Shown: positions 24,513 to 36,929 of the stretch, piece after piece
Layout of the letters: every line of letters starts with the position of its first letter
How positions within the stretch are numbered: the stretch's first letter is position 1
Assembly: GCA_964036665.1 (NCBI GenBank)
Contig: OZ038529.1
Span: 16,252,060 to 16,316,059, forward strand
DNA length: 64,000 nt
From: Gordius sp. MW1
Lineage: Eukaryota > Nematomorpha > Gordioida > Gordea > Gordiidae
Reading direction: 5' to 3'
Notes under the pieces: model-generated
The model's input: the letters and a program-made list of their open reading frames with translations, nothing else
What the model was told of the DNA's origin: nothing
Databases searched by the model: none
Program-made: the position numbers and the translations under genes

Positions 24513-25129
24513 ATAATAGGATTCTCAAATTGGCTTACTTTTATATATTTTTTTATGCTCTTTCACATAGAATCGAAAAAAATAAATATTTTTACCTCAA
24601 AATTTTTCACATATTTTTCTTTCAACCGTATGCATCCGATGAAAGTTGTCGTTTTCAGACGTGGTTTCCATGATAAAAAGTAAAAATTTATCAGAATCAG
24701 AAAACTATTACTTTGAAATCATGATCGCATAATGCATTTTTGAAAAATTAAGCACTCACGTTGCGATACAACAAACTTATCCCAACAATAAAACGTTGTC
24801 TTTTGTCAAAATAAATAGTTCTGGCAGCTTAAAACCTCTTTTCGGAAGTAAATCGAGGATAATAGGATTCTCAAATTGGCTTACTTTTATATATTTTTTC
24901 ATGCTCTTTCACATAGAATCGAAAAAAATAAATATTTTTACCTCAAAATTTTTCACATATTTTTCTTTCAACCGTATGCATCCGATGAAAGTTGTCGTTT
25001 TAAGACGTGGTTTCTATGATCCTAAGTAAAAATTTATCAGAATTTGAAAACTATTACTTTGAAATCATGATCGCATAGAGCCATTTTCAAAAATTAAGCA
25101 CTCACGTTGCGATACAACAAACTAATCCC

Positions 25130-28100
25130 AACAATAAAACGTTGTCTTTTGTCAAAATAAATAGTTCTGGCAGCTTAAAACCTCTTTTCGGAAGTAAATC
25201 GAGGATAATAGGATTCTCAAATTGGCTTACTTTTATATATTTTTTCATGCTCTTTCACATAGAATCGAAAAAAATAAATATTTTTACCTCAAAATTTTTC
25301 ACATATTTTTCTTTCAACCGTATGCATCCGATGAAAGTTGTCGTTTTCAGACGTGGTTTACATGATCCCAAGTAAAAATTTATCAGAATCTAAAAACTAT
25401 TACTTTGAAATCATAATCGCATAAAGCAGTTTTCAAAAATTCAGCACTCACGTTGCGATACAACAAACTTATCCCAACAATAAAACGTTGTCTTTTGTCA
25501 AAATAAATAGTTCTGGCAGCTTAAAACCTCTTTTCGGAAGTAAATCGAGGATAATAGGATTCTCAAATTGGCTTACTTTTATATATTTTTTCATGCTCTT
25601 TCACATAGAATCGAAAAAAATAAATATTTTTACCTCAAAATTTTTCACATATTTTTCTTTGAACCGTATTCATCCGATGAAAGTTGTGGTTTTCAAAGTG
25701 GTTTCTATAATCCCAAGTAAAAATTTATCAGAATCTGAAAACTATTACTTTGAAATCATGATCGCATAGAGCCATTTTCAAAAATTAAGCACTCCCGTTG
25801 CGATACAACAAACTAATCGCAACAATAAAACGTTGTCTTTTGTCAAAATGATAGTTCTCGCAGCTTAAAACCTCTTTTCGGAAGTCAATCGAGGATAATA
25901 GGATTCTCAAATTGGCTTACTTTTATATATTTTTTCATGCTCTTTTACATAGCGAAAAAAATAAATATTTTTACCTCGAAATTTTTCACATATTTTTCTT
26001 TGAACCGTATGCATCCGATGAAAGTTGTCGTTTTCAGACGTGGTTTCGATGATAAAAAGTAAAAATTTATCTGAATCAGAAAACTATTACTTTAAAATCA
26101 TGATCGCATAGTGCATATTTGAAAAATTAAGCACTCACGTTGCGATACAACAAACTAATCGCAACAATAAAACGTTGTCTTTTGTCAAAATGATAGTTCT
26201 CGCAGCTTAAAACCTCTTTTCGGAAGTCAATCGAGGATAATAGGATTCTCAAATTGGCTTACTTTTATATATTTTTTCATGCTCTTTCACATAGAATCGA
26301 AAAAAATAAATATTTTTACCTCAAAATTTTTCACATATTTTTCTTTAAACCGTATTCATCCGTTGAAAGTTGTCGTTTTCAGACGTGGTTTCTATATCCC
26401 AAGTAAAAATTTATCAGAATCAAAAAACTATTACTTTTAAATCATGATCGCATAATGCATTTTTGAAAAATTAAGCACTCACGTTGCGATACAACAAACT
26501 AATCGCAACAATAAAAGGTTGTCTTTTGTCAAAATGATAGTTCTCCCAGCTTAAAACCTCTTTGCGGAAGTCAATCGAGGATAATAGGATTCTCAGATTG
26601 GCTAACTTTTATATATTTTTTTACGCTCTTTCACATGGAATCAAAAAAATAAATATTTTTACCTCAAAAGTTTTCACATATTTTTCTTTGGACCGTTTTT
26701 ATCCGATGAAAGTTGTCGTTTTCAGACGTGGTTTCTATGATCCCAAGTAATAATTTATCAGTATCTGAAAACTTACTTTGAAATCATGATCGCATAGAGC
26801 CATTTTCAAAAATTAAGCATCACGTTGCGATACAACAAACTAATCGCAACAATGAAACGTTGTCTTTTGTCAAATGATAGTTCTCGCAGCTTAAAACCTC
26901 TTTTCGGAAGTCAATCGAGGATAATAGGATTCTCAAATTGGCTTACTTTTATATATTTTTTCATGCTCTTTCACATAGAATCGAAAAAAATAAATATTTT
27001 TACCTCAAAATTTTTCACATATTTTTCTTTGAACCGTATTCATCCGATGAAAGTTGTGGTTTTCAGACGTGGTTTCTATAATCCCAAGTAAAAATTTATC
27101 AGAATCTGAAAACTATTACTTTGAAATCATGATCGCATAGAGCCATTTTCAAAAATTAAGCACTCCCGTTGCGATACAACAAACTAATCGCAACAATAAA
27201 ACGAGGTCTTTTGTCAAAATGATAGTTCTCGCAGCTTAAAACCTCTTTGCGGAAGTCAATCGAGGATAATAGGATTCTCAAATTGGCTTACTTTTATATA
27301 TTTTTTCATGCTCTTTCACATAGAATCGAAAAAAAAAAATATTTTTACCTCAAAATTTTCACATATTTTTCTTTGAACCGTATTCATCCGATGAAAGATA
27401 TCGTTTTCAGACGTGGTTTCTATGATCCCAAGTAAAAATTTATCAGAATCTGAAAACTATTACTTTGAAATCATGATCGCATAGAGCCATTTTCAAAAAT
27501 TAAGCACTCACGTTGCGATACAACAAACTAATCGCAACAATAAAACGTTGTCTTTTGTCAAAATGATAGTTCTCGCAGCTTAAAACCTCTTTTCGGAAGT
27601 CAATCGAGGATAATAGGATTCTCAAATTGGCTTACTTTTATATATTTTTTTATGCTCTTTCACATAGAATCGAAAAAAATAAATATTTTTACCTCAAAAT
27701 TTTTCACATATTTTTCTTTCAACCGTATGCATCCGATGAAAGTTGTCGTTTTCAGACGTGGTTTCCATGATAAAAAGTAAAAATTTATCAGAATCAGAAA
27801 ACTATTACTTTGAAATCATGATCGCATAATGCATTTTTGAAAAATTAAGCACTCACGTTGCGATACAACAAACTTATCCCAACAATAAAACGTTGTCTTT
27901 TGTCAAAATAAATAGTTCTGGCAGCTTAAAACCTCTTTTCGGAAGTAAATCGAGGATAATAGGATTCTCAAATTGGCTTACTTTTATATATTTTTTCATG
28001 CTCTTTCACATAGAATCGAAAAAAATAAATATTTTTACCTCAAAATTTTTCACATATTTTTCTTTCAACCGTATGCATCCGATGAAAGTTGTCGTTTTCA

Positions 28101-28571
28101 GACGTGGTTTCTATGATCCCAAGTAAAAATTTATCAGAATCTGAAAACTATTACTTTGAAATCATGATCGCATAGAGCCATTTTCAAAAATTAAGCACTC
28201 ACGTTGCGATACAACAAACTAATCGCAACAATAAAACGTTGTCTTTTGTCAAAATGATAGTTCTCGCAGCTTAAAACCTCTTTTCGGAAGTCAATCGAGG
28301 ATAATAGGATTCTCAAATTGGCTTACTTTTATATATTTTTTTATGCTCTTTCACATAGAATCGAAAAAAATAAATATTTTTACCTCAAAATTTTTCACAT
28401 ATTTTTCTTTCAACCGTATGCATCCGATGAAAGTTGTCGTTTTCAGACGTGGTTTCCATGATAAAAAGTAAAAATTTATCAGAATCAGAAAACTATTACT
28501 TTGAAATCATGATCGCATAATGCATTTTTGAAAAATTAAGCACTCACGTTGCGATACAACAAACTTATCCC
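25130..28571 (+). repeat. 10-monomer higher-order repeat of the middle domain, copy 1
   Basis: The order of variants repeats at +3442 to +3444: 25142/28584, 25488/28930 (with the rare TTTTCAAAGTGG), 26562/30004, 26825/30269, and CATAGCGAAAAAA at about 25949/29390. Copy 1 differs by small changes, such as GTTTACATGATCC near 25357 and ATCCGTTGAAAG near 26357. Confidence 0.88.
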
Positions 28572-30950
28572 AACAATAAAACGTTGTCTTTTGTCAAAAT
28601 AAATAGTTCTGGCAGCTTAAAACCTCTTTTCGGAAGTAAATCGAGGATAATAGGATTCTCAAATTGGCTTACTTTTATATATTTTTTCATGCTCTTTCAC
28701 ATAGAATCGAAAAAAATAAATATTTTTACCTCAAAATTTTTCACATATTTTTCTTTCAACCGTATGCATCCGATGAAAGTTGTCGTTTTCAGACGTGGTT
28801 TCTATGATCCCAAGTAAAAATTTATCAGAATCTAAAAACTATTACTTTGAAATCATAATCGCATAAAGCAGTTTTCAAAAATTCAGCACTCACGTTGCGA
28901 TACAACAAACTTATCCCAACAATAAAACGTTGTCTTTTGTCAAAATAAATAGTTCTGGCAGCTTAAAACCTCTTTTCGGAAGTAAATCGAGGATAATAGG
29001 ATTCTCAAATTGGCTTACTTTTATATATTTTTTCATGCTCTTTCACATAGAATCGAAAAAAATAAATATTTTTACCTCAAAATTTTTCACATATTTTTCT
29101 TTGAACCGTATTCATCCGATGAAAGTTGTGGTTTTCAAAGTGGTTTCTATAATCCCAAGTAAAAATTTATCAGAATCTGAAAACTATTACTTTGAAATCA
29201 TGATCGCATAGAGCCATTTTCAAAAATTAAGCACTCCCGTTGCGATACAACAAACTAATCGCAACAATAAAACGTTGTCTTTTGTCAAAATGATAGTTCT
29301 CGCAGCTTAAAACCTCTTTTCGGAAGTCAATCGAGGATAATAGGATTCTCAAATTGGCTTACTTTTATATATTTTTTCATGCTCTTTCACATAGCGAAAA
29401 AAATAAATATTTTTACCTCGAAATTTTTCACATATTTTTCTTTGAACCGTATGCATCCGATGAAAGTTGTCGTTTTCAGACGTGGTTTCGATGATAAAAA
29501 GTAAAAATTTATCTGAATCAGAAAACTATTACTTTAAAATCATGATCGCATAGTGCATATTTGAAAAATTAAGCACTCACGTTGCGATACAACAAACTAA
29601 TCGCAACAATAAAACGTTGTCTTTTGTCAAAATGATAGTTCTCGCAGCTTAAAACCTCTTTTCGTAAGTCAATCGAGGATAATAGGATTCTCAAATTGGC
29701 TTACTTTTATATATTTTTTCATGCTCTTTCACATAGAATCGAAAAAAATAAATATTTTTACCTCAAAATTTTTCACATATTTTTCTTTAAACCGTATTCA
29801 TCCGATGAAAGTTGTCGTTTTCAGACGTGGTTTCTATATCCCAAGTAAAAATTTATCAGAATCAAAAAACTATTACTTTTAAATCATGATCGCATAATGC
29901 ATTTTTGAAAAATTAAGCACTCACGTTGCGATACAACAAACTAATCGCAACAATAAAAGGTTGTCTTTTGTCAAAATGATAGTTCTCGCAGCTTAAAACC
30001 TCTTTGCGGAAGTCAATCGAGGATAATAGGATTCTCAGATTGGCTAACTTTTATATATTTTTTTACGCTCTTTCACATAGAATAAAAAAAATAAATATTT
30101 TTACCTCAAAATTTTTCACATATTTTTCTTTGGACCGTTTTTATCCGATGAAAGTTGTCGTTTTCAGACGTGGTTTCTATGATCCCAAGTAATAATTTAT
30201 CAGTATCTGAAAACTATTACTTTGAAATCATGATCGCATAGAGCCATTTTCAAAAATTAAGCATCACGTTGCGATACAACAAACTAATCGCAACAATGAA
30301 ACGTTGTCTTTTGTCAAATGATAGTTCTCGCAGCTTAAAACCTCTTTTCGGAAGTCAATCGAGGATAATAGGATTCTCAAATTGGCTTACTTTTATATAT
30401 TTTTTCATGCTCTTTCACATAGAATCGAAAAAAATAAATATTTTTACCTCAAAATTTTTCACATATTTTTCTTTGAACCGTATTCATCCGATGAAAGTTG
30501 TGGTTTTCAGACGTGGTTTCTATAATCCCAAGTAAAAATTTATCAGAATCTGAAAACTATTACTTTGAAATCATGATCGCATAGAGCCATTTTCAAAAAT
30601 TAAGCACTCCCGTTGCGATACAACAAACTAATCGCAACAATAAAACGAGGTCTTTTGTCAAAATGATAGTTCTCGCAGCTTAAAACCTCTTTTCGGAAGT
30701 CAATCGAGGATAATAGGATTCTCAAATTGGCTTACTTTTATATATTTTTTCATGCTCTTTCACATAGAATCGAAAAAAATAAATATTTTTACCTCAAAAT
30801 TTTTCACATATTTTTCTTTGAACCGTATTCATCCGATGAAAGATATCGTTTTCAGACGTGGTTTCTATGATCCCAAGTAAAAATTTATCAGAATCTGAAA
30901 ACTTTTACTTTGAAATCATGATCGCATAGAGCCATTTTCAAAAATTAAGC
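27100..30950 (+). repeat. 3.85-kb block duplicated 22,400 bp away, copy A
   Basis: The block matches about 49500-53350 at a constant offset of 22,400: 27893/50293, 28584/50984, 28930/51330, 30004/52404 and 30269/52669. It includes the rare TTTTCAAAGTGG, CATAGCGAAAAAA and TTTCTATATCCC variants. Left of about 27100 the copies differ (CTATAATCCC versus CTATGATCCC). Right of about 30950 they differ too (ACTCACG versus ACTCCCG). Confidence 0.9.
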
Positions 30951-31500
30951 ACTCACGTTGCGATACAACAAACTAATCGCAACAATAAAACGTTGTCTTT
31001 TGTCAAAATGATAGTTCTCGCAGCTTAAAACCTCTTTTCGGAAGTCAATCGAGGATAATAGGATTCTCAAATTGGCTTACTTTTATATATTTTTTTATGC
31101 TCTTTCACATAGAATCGAAAAAAATAAATATTTTTACCTCAAAATTTTTCACATATTTTTCTTTCAACCGTATGCATCCGATGAAAGTTGTCGTTTTCAG
31201 ACGTGGTTTCCATGATAAAAAGTAAAAATTTATCAGGATCAGAAAACTATTACTTTGAAATCATGATCGCATAATGCATTTTTGAAAAATTAAGCACTCA
31301 CGTTGCGATACAACAAACTTATCCCAACAATAAAACGTTGTCTTTTGTCAAACTAAATAGTTCTGGCAGCTTAAAACCTCTTTTCGGAAGTAAATCGAGG
31401 ATAATAGGATTCTCAAATTGGCTTACTTTTATATATTTTTTCATGCTCTTTCACATAGAATCGAAAAAATAAATATTTTTACCTCAAAATTTTTCACATA
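28572..31500 (+). repeat. 10-monomer higher-order repeat of the middle domain, copy 2
   Basis: This is the tandem partner of 25130-28571. Correspondence holds to about 31500, where GAAACGTATTC (31510) replaces CAACCGTATGC. Within it, 28572-30950 also matches the distant copy at about 50972-53350. Confidence 0.85.
29886..30229 (+). repeat. Monomer subtype with AAAAGGTTGTC, TTTGCGGAAG and CTCAGATTGG
   Basis: Linked markers are AAAAGGTTGTC (others AAAACGTTGTC), CCTCTTTGCGG (others CCTCTTTTCGG), TCTCAGATTGG (others TCTCAAATTGG) and usually TTTTTTTACGCTC. Copies lie at about 23.4, 26.5, 29.95, 33.75, 34.8, 38.25, 39.95, 41.0, 42.35, 44.1, 52.35, 56.15, 57.9, 58.9, 60.3, 63.4 and 63.75 kb. None occurs in the first 23 kb. 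In the middle and right domains it often directly precedes a CAATGAAACG-subtype monomer, a fixed order expected of a higher-order repeat. Confidence 0.88.
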
Positions 31501-31916
31501 TTTTTCTTTGAAACGTATTCATCCGATGAAAGTTGTGATTTTCAGACGTGGTTTCTATAATCCCAAGTGTAAATTTATCAGAATCTGAAAACTATTACTT
31601 TGAAATCATGATCGCATAGAGAAATTTTCAAAAATTAAGCACTCCCGTTGCGATACAACAAACTAATCGCAACAATAAAACGTTGTCTTTTGTCAAAATG
31701 ATAGTTCTCGCAGCTTAACACCTCTTTTCGGAAGTCAATCGAGGATAATAGGATTCTCAAATTGGCTTACTTTTATATATTTTTTCATGCTCTTTCACAT
31801 AGAATCGAAAAAAATAAATATTTTTACCTCGAAATTTTTCACATATTTTTCTTTGAACCGGATGCATCCGATGAAAGTTGTAGTTTTCAGACGTGGTTTC
31901 GATGATAAAAAGTAAA

Positions 31917-31944
31917 AATTTATCTGAATAAATTTATCTGAATC
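31917..31944 (+). other. 14-bp tandem duplication marker (AAATTTATCTGAAT x2)
   Basis: The 14-bp string AAATTTATCTGAAT is present twice in a row. The same allele occurs at about 36059 and 53972. It tags one monomer lineage copied by the 4142-bp and 17,913-bp (or 22,055-bp) duplications. Confidence 0.9.
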
Positions 31945-32311
31945 AGAAAACTATTACTTTAAAATCATGATCGCATAGTGCATATTTGAAAAATTAAGCA
32001 CTCACGTTGCGATACAACAAACTAATCGCAACAATAAAACGTTGTCTTTTGTCAAAATGATAGTTCTCGCAGCTTAAAACCTCTTTTCGGAAGTCAATCG
32101 AGGATAATAGGATTCTCAGATTGGCTTACTTTTATATATTTTTTCATGCTCTTTCACATAGAATCGAAAAAAATAAATATTTTTACCTCAAAATTTGTCA
32201 CATATTTTTCTTTGGACCGTTTTTATCCGATGAAAGTTGTCGTTTTCAGACGTGGTTTCTATGATCCCAAGTAATAATTTATCAGTATCTGAAAACTATT
32301 ACTTTGAAATC

Positions 32312-32654
32312 ATGATCGCATAGAGCCATTTTTAAAAATTAAGCATCACGTTGCGATACAACAAACTAATCGCAACAATGAAACGTTGTCTTTTGTCAAA
32401 TGATAGTTCTCGCAGCTTAAAACCTCTTTTCGGAAGTCAATCGAGGATAATAGGATTCTCAAATTGGCTTACTTTTATATATTTTTTCATGCTCTTTCAC
32501 ATAGAATCGAAAAAATTAAATATTTTTACCTCAAAATTTTTCACATATTTTTCTTTGAACCGTATTCATCCGATGAAAGTTGTCGTTTTCAGACGTGGTT
32601 TCTATGATCCCAAGTAAAAATTTATCAGAATCTAAAAACTATTACTTTGAAATC
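32312..32654 (+). repeat. Monomer subtype with CAATGAAACG and GTCAAATGATAG
   Basis: This 343-bp monomer carries three linked markers: AAGCATCACG (one dinucleotide shorter than AAGCACTCACG), CAATGAAACG instead of CAATAAAACG, and TCAAATGATAG, which lacks one A. Copies start their TTGCGATAC at about 23736, 26825, 30269, 32351, 35100, 36493, 41303, 42682, 44409, 45443, 46129, 47845, 49224, 52669, 54406, 59219, 60599 and 61637. None lies left of 23.7 kb. The lost A lines up an 88-codon frame beginning at TTG, which explains its repeated appearance. I see no reason to call it a gene. Confidence 0.9.
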
Positions 32655-32794
32655 ATAATCGCATAAAGCAGTTTTCAAAAATTCAGCACTCACGTTGCGA
32701 TACAACAAACTTATCGCAACAATAAAACGTTGTCTTTTGTCAAAATAAATAGTTCTGTCAGTTTAAAACCTCTTTTCGGAAGTAAATCGAGGAT

Positions 32795-35700
32795 AATAGG
32801 ATTCTCAAATTGGCTTACTTTTATATATTTTTTCATGCTCTTTTACATAGAATCGAAAAAAATAAATATTTTTACCTCAAAATTTTTCACATATTTTTAT
32901 TTGAACCGTATTCATCCGATGAAAAATATCGTTTTCAGACGTGGTTTCTATGATCCCAAGTAAAAATTTATCAGAATCTGAAAACTATTACTTTGAAATC
33001 ATGATCGCATAGAGCCATTTTCAAAAATTAAGCACTCACGTTGCGATACAACAAACTAATCGCAACAATAAAACGTTGTCTTTTGTCAAAATGATAGTTC
33101 TCGCAGCTTAAAACCTCTTTTCGGAAGTCAATCGAGGATAATAGGATTCTCAAATTGGCTTACTTTTATATATTTTTTTATGCTCTTTCACATAGAATCG
33201 AAAAAAATAAATATTTTTACCTCAAAATTTTTTACATATTTTTCTTTGAACCGTATTCATCCGATGAAAGTTGTCGTTTTCAGACGTAGTTTCCATGATA
33301 AAAAGTAAAAATTTATCAGAATCAGAAAACTATTTCTTTGATATCATGATCGCATAATGCATTTTTGAAAAATTAAGCACTCACGTTGCGATACAACAAA
33401 CTAATCGCAACAATAAAACGTTGTCTTTTGTCAAAATGATAGTTCTCGCAGCTTAAAACCTCTTTTCGGAAGTCAATCGAGGATAATAGGATTCTCAAAT
33501 TGCCTTACTTTTATATATTTTTTTATGCTCTTTCACATAGAATCGAAAAAAATAAATGTTTTTACCTCAAAATTTTTCACATATTTTTCTTTCAACCGTA
33601 TGCATCCGATGAAAGTTGTCGTTTTCAGACGTGGTTTCCATGATAAAAAGTAAAAATTTATCAGAATCAGAAAACTATTACTTTGAAATCATGATCGCAT
33701 AATGCATTTTTGAAAAATTAAGCACTCACGTTGCGATACAACAAACTAATCGCAACAATAAAAGGTTGTCTTTTGTCAAAATGATAGTTCTCGCAGATTA
33801 AAACCTCTTTGCGGAAGTCAATCGAGGATAATAGGATTCTCAGATTGGCTTACTTTTATATATTTTTTTACGCTCTTTCACATAGAATCGAAAAAAATAA
33901 ATATATTTACCTCAAAATTTTTCACATATTTTCTTTCAACCGTATGTATCCGATGAAAGTTGTCGTTTTCAGACGTGGTTTCTATGATCCCAAGTAAAAA
34001 TTTATCAGAATCTGAAAACTATTACCTTGAAATCATGATCGCATAGAGCCATTATTAAGCACTCACGTTGCGATACAACAAACTAATCGCAACAATAAAA
34101 CGTTGTCTTTTGTCAAAATGATAGTTCTCGCAGCTTAAAACCTCTTTTCGGAAGTCAATCGAGGAAAATAGGATTCTCAAATTGGCTTACTTTTATATAT
34201 TTTTTTATGCTCTTTCACATAGAATCGAAAAAAATAAATATTTTTACCTAAAAATTTTTCACATATTTTTCTTTGAACCGTATTCATCCGATGAAAGCTG
34301 TCGTTTTCAGACGTGGTTTCCATGATAAAAAGTAAAAATTTATCAGAATAAGAAAACTATTACTTTGATATTATGATCGCATAATGCATTTTTGAAAATT
34401 AAGCACTCACGTTGCGATACAACAAACTAATCGCAACAATAAAACGTTGTCTTTTGTCAAAATGATAGTTCTCGCAGCTTAAAACCTCTTTTCGGAAGTC
34501 AATCGAGGATAATAGGATTCTCAAATTGGCTTACTTTTATATATTTTTTCATGCTCTTTCACATAGAATCGAAAAAAATAAATATTTTTACCTCAAAATT
34601 TTACACATCTTTTCTTTCAACCGTATGCATCCGATGAAAGTTGTCGTTTTCAGACGTGGTTTCCATGATAAAAAGTAAAAATTTATCAGAATCAGAAAAC
34701 TATTACTTTTAAATCATGATCGCATAATGCATTTTTGAAAAATTAAGCACTCACGTTGCGATACAACAAACTAATCGCAACAATAAAAGGTTGTCTTTTG
34801 TCAAAATGATAGTTCTCGCAGCTTAAAACCTCTTTGCGGAAGTCAATCGAGGATAATAGGATTCTCAGATTGGCTTACTTTTATATATTTTTTTACGCTC
34901 TTTCACATAGAATCGAAAAAAATAAATATTTTTACCTCAAAATTTTTCACATATTTTTCTTTGGACCGTTTTTATCCGATGAAAGTTGTCGTTTTCAGAC
35001 GTGGTTTCTATGATCCCAAGTAATAATTTATCAGTATCTGAAAACTATTACTTTGAAATCATGATCGCATAGAGCCATTTTCAAGGATTAAGCATCACGT
35101 TGCGATACAACAAACTAATCGCAACAATGAAACGTTGTCTTTTGTCAAATGATAGTTCTCGCAGCTTAAAACCTCTTTTCGGAAGTCAATCGAGGATAAT
35201 AGGATTCTCAAATTGGCTTACTTTTATATATTTTTTCATGCTCTTTCACATAGAATCGAAAAAAATAAATATTTTTACCTCAAAATTTTTCACATATTTT
35301 TCTTTGAACCGTATTCATCCGATGAAAGTTGTCGTTTTCAGACGTGGTTTCTATGATCCCAAGTAAAAATTTATCAGAATCTAAAAACTATTACTTTGAA
35401 ATCATAATCGCATAAAGGAGTTTTCAAAAATTCAGCACTCACGTTGCGATACAACAAACTTATCGCAACAATAAAACGTTGTCTTTTGTCAAAATAAATA
35501 GTTCTGGCAGCTTAAAACCTCTTTTCGGAAGTAAATCGAGGATAATAGGATTCTCAAATTGGCTTACTTTTATATTTTTTTTCATGCTCTTTCACATAGA
35601 ATCGAAAAAAATAAATATTTTTACCTCAAAATTTTTCACATATTTTTCTTTCAACCGTATGTATCCGATGAAAGTTGTCGTTTTCAGACGTGGTTTCGAT

Positions 35701-35965
35701 GATAATAAGTAAAAATTTATCGGAATCAGAAAACTATTACTTTAAAATCATGATCGCATAGTGCATTTTTGAAAAATTAAGCACTCACGTTGCGATACAA
35801 CAAACTAATCGCAACAATAAAACGTTGTCTTTTGTCAAAATCATAGTTCTCGCAGCTTAAAACCTCTTTTCGGAAGTCAATCGAGGATAATAGGATTCTC
35901 AAATTGGCTTACTTTTATATATTTTTTCATGCTCTTTCACATAGAATCGAAAAAAATAAATATTT
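32795..35965 (+). repeat. 3.2-kb block duplicated at +6203 (18 monomers), copy A
   Basis: The block matches about 38997-42170: 33809/40011, 34048/40250, 35100/41303 and 35479/41682. It includes GAGGAAAATAGG, GATGAAAGCTGTCG, TTGATATTATG and TTTCAAGGATTAAGC. It ends where 35969 reads CTCGAAATTTTT and 42172 reads CTCAAAATTTTT. Confidence 0.85.
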
Positions 35966-36929
35966 TTACCTCGAAATTTTTCACATATTTTTCTTTGAAC
36001 CGGATGCATCCGATGAAAGTTGTAGTTTTCAGACGTGGTTTCGATGATAAAAAGTAAAAATTTATCTGAATAAATTTATCTGAATCAGAAAACTATTACT
36101 TTAAAATCATGATCGCATAGTGCATATTTGAAAAATTAAGCACTCACGTTGCGATACAACAAACTAATCGCAACAATAAAACGTTGTCTTTTGTCAAAAT
36201 GATAGTTCTCGCAGCTTAAAACCTCTTTTCGGAAGTCAATCGAGGATAATAGGATTCTCAGATTGGCTTACTTTTATATATTTTTTCATGCTCTTTCACA
36301 TAGAATCGAAAAAAATAAATATTTTTACCTCAAAATTTGTCACATATTTTTCTTTGGACCGTTTTTATCCGATGAAAGTTGTCGTTTTCAGACGTGGTTT
36401 CTATGATCCCAAGTAATAATTTATCAGTATCTGAAAACTATTACTTTGAAATCATGATCGCATAGAGCCATTTTTAAAAATTAAGCATCACGTTGCGTTA
36501 CAACAAACTAATCGCAACAATGAAACGTTGTCTTTTGTCAAATGATAGTTCTCGCAGCTTAAAACCTCTTTTCGGAAGTCAATCGAGGATAATAGGATTC
36601 TCAAATTGGCTTACTTTTATATATTTTTTCATGCTCTTTCACATAGAATCGAAAAAATTAAATATTTTTACCTCAAAATTTTTCACATATTTTTCTTTGA
36701 ACCGTATTCATCCGATGAAAGTTGTCGTTTTCAGACGTGGTTTCTATGATCCCAAGTAAAAATTTATCAGAATCTAAAAACTATTACTTTGAAATCATAA
36801 TCGCATAAAGCAGTTTTCAAAAATTCAGCACTCACGTTGCGATACAACAAACTTATCGCAACAATAAAACGTTGTCTTTTGTCAAAATAAATAGTTCTGT
36901 CAGTTTAAAACCTCTTTTCGGAAGTAAAT

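Larger units (their letters stand above)
20266..25125 (+). repeat. Middle-domain array, mixed subtypes
   Basis: This segment follows the end of the 9.6-kb duplication. It opens with several AAATAAATAG-subtype monomers and introduces CAATGAAACG (23736), AAAAGGTTGTC (23421) and AAAACGAGGTC (24110) variants that are absent to the left. It shows partial 8-9-monomer correspondence with the following unit (22390/25142, 22736/25488 and 23736/26825). Local peculiarities are the 15-bp deletion at 20843, the monomer triplication at 20997-22034 and the palindrome at 24498. Confidence 0.85.
31700..32870 (+). repeat. Block copied at +4142 and +22,055
   Basis: The block matches about 35842-37012 (32351/36493, 32730/36872) and about 53755-54925 (32351/54406, 32730/54785). 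Shared rarities with the nearer copy are ACCGGATGCATCC (31858/36000), GTTGTAGTTTTC and CTGTCAGTTTAAAA. The farther copy has the commoner base at these sites, so the 31.7- and 35.8-kb copies are closer kin. Confidence 0.85.
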
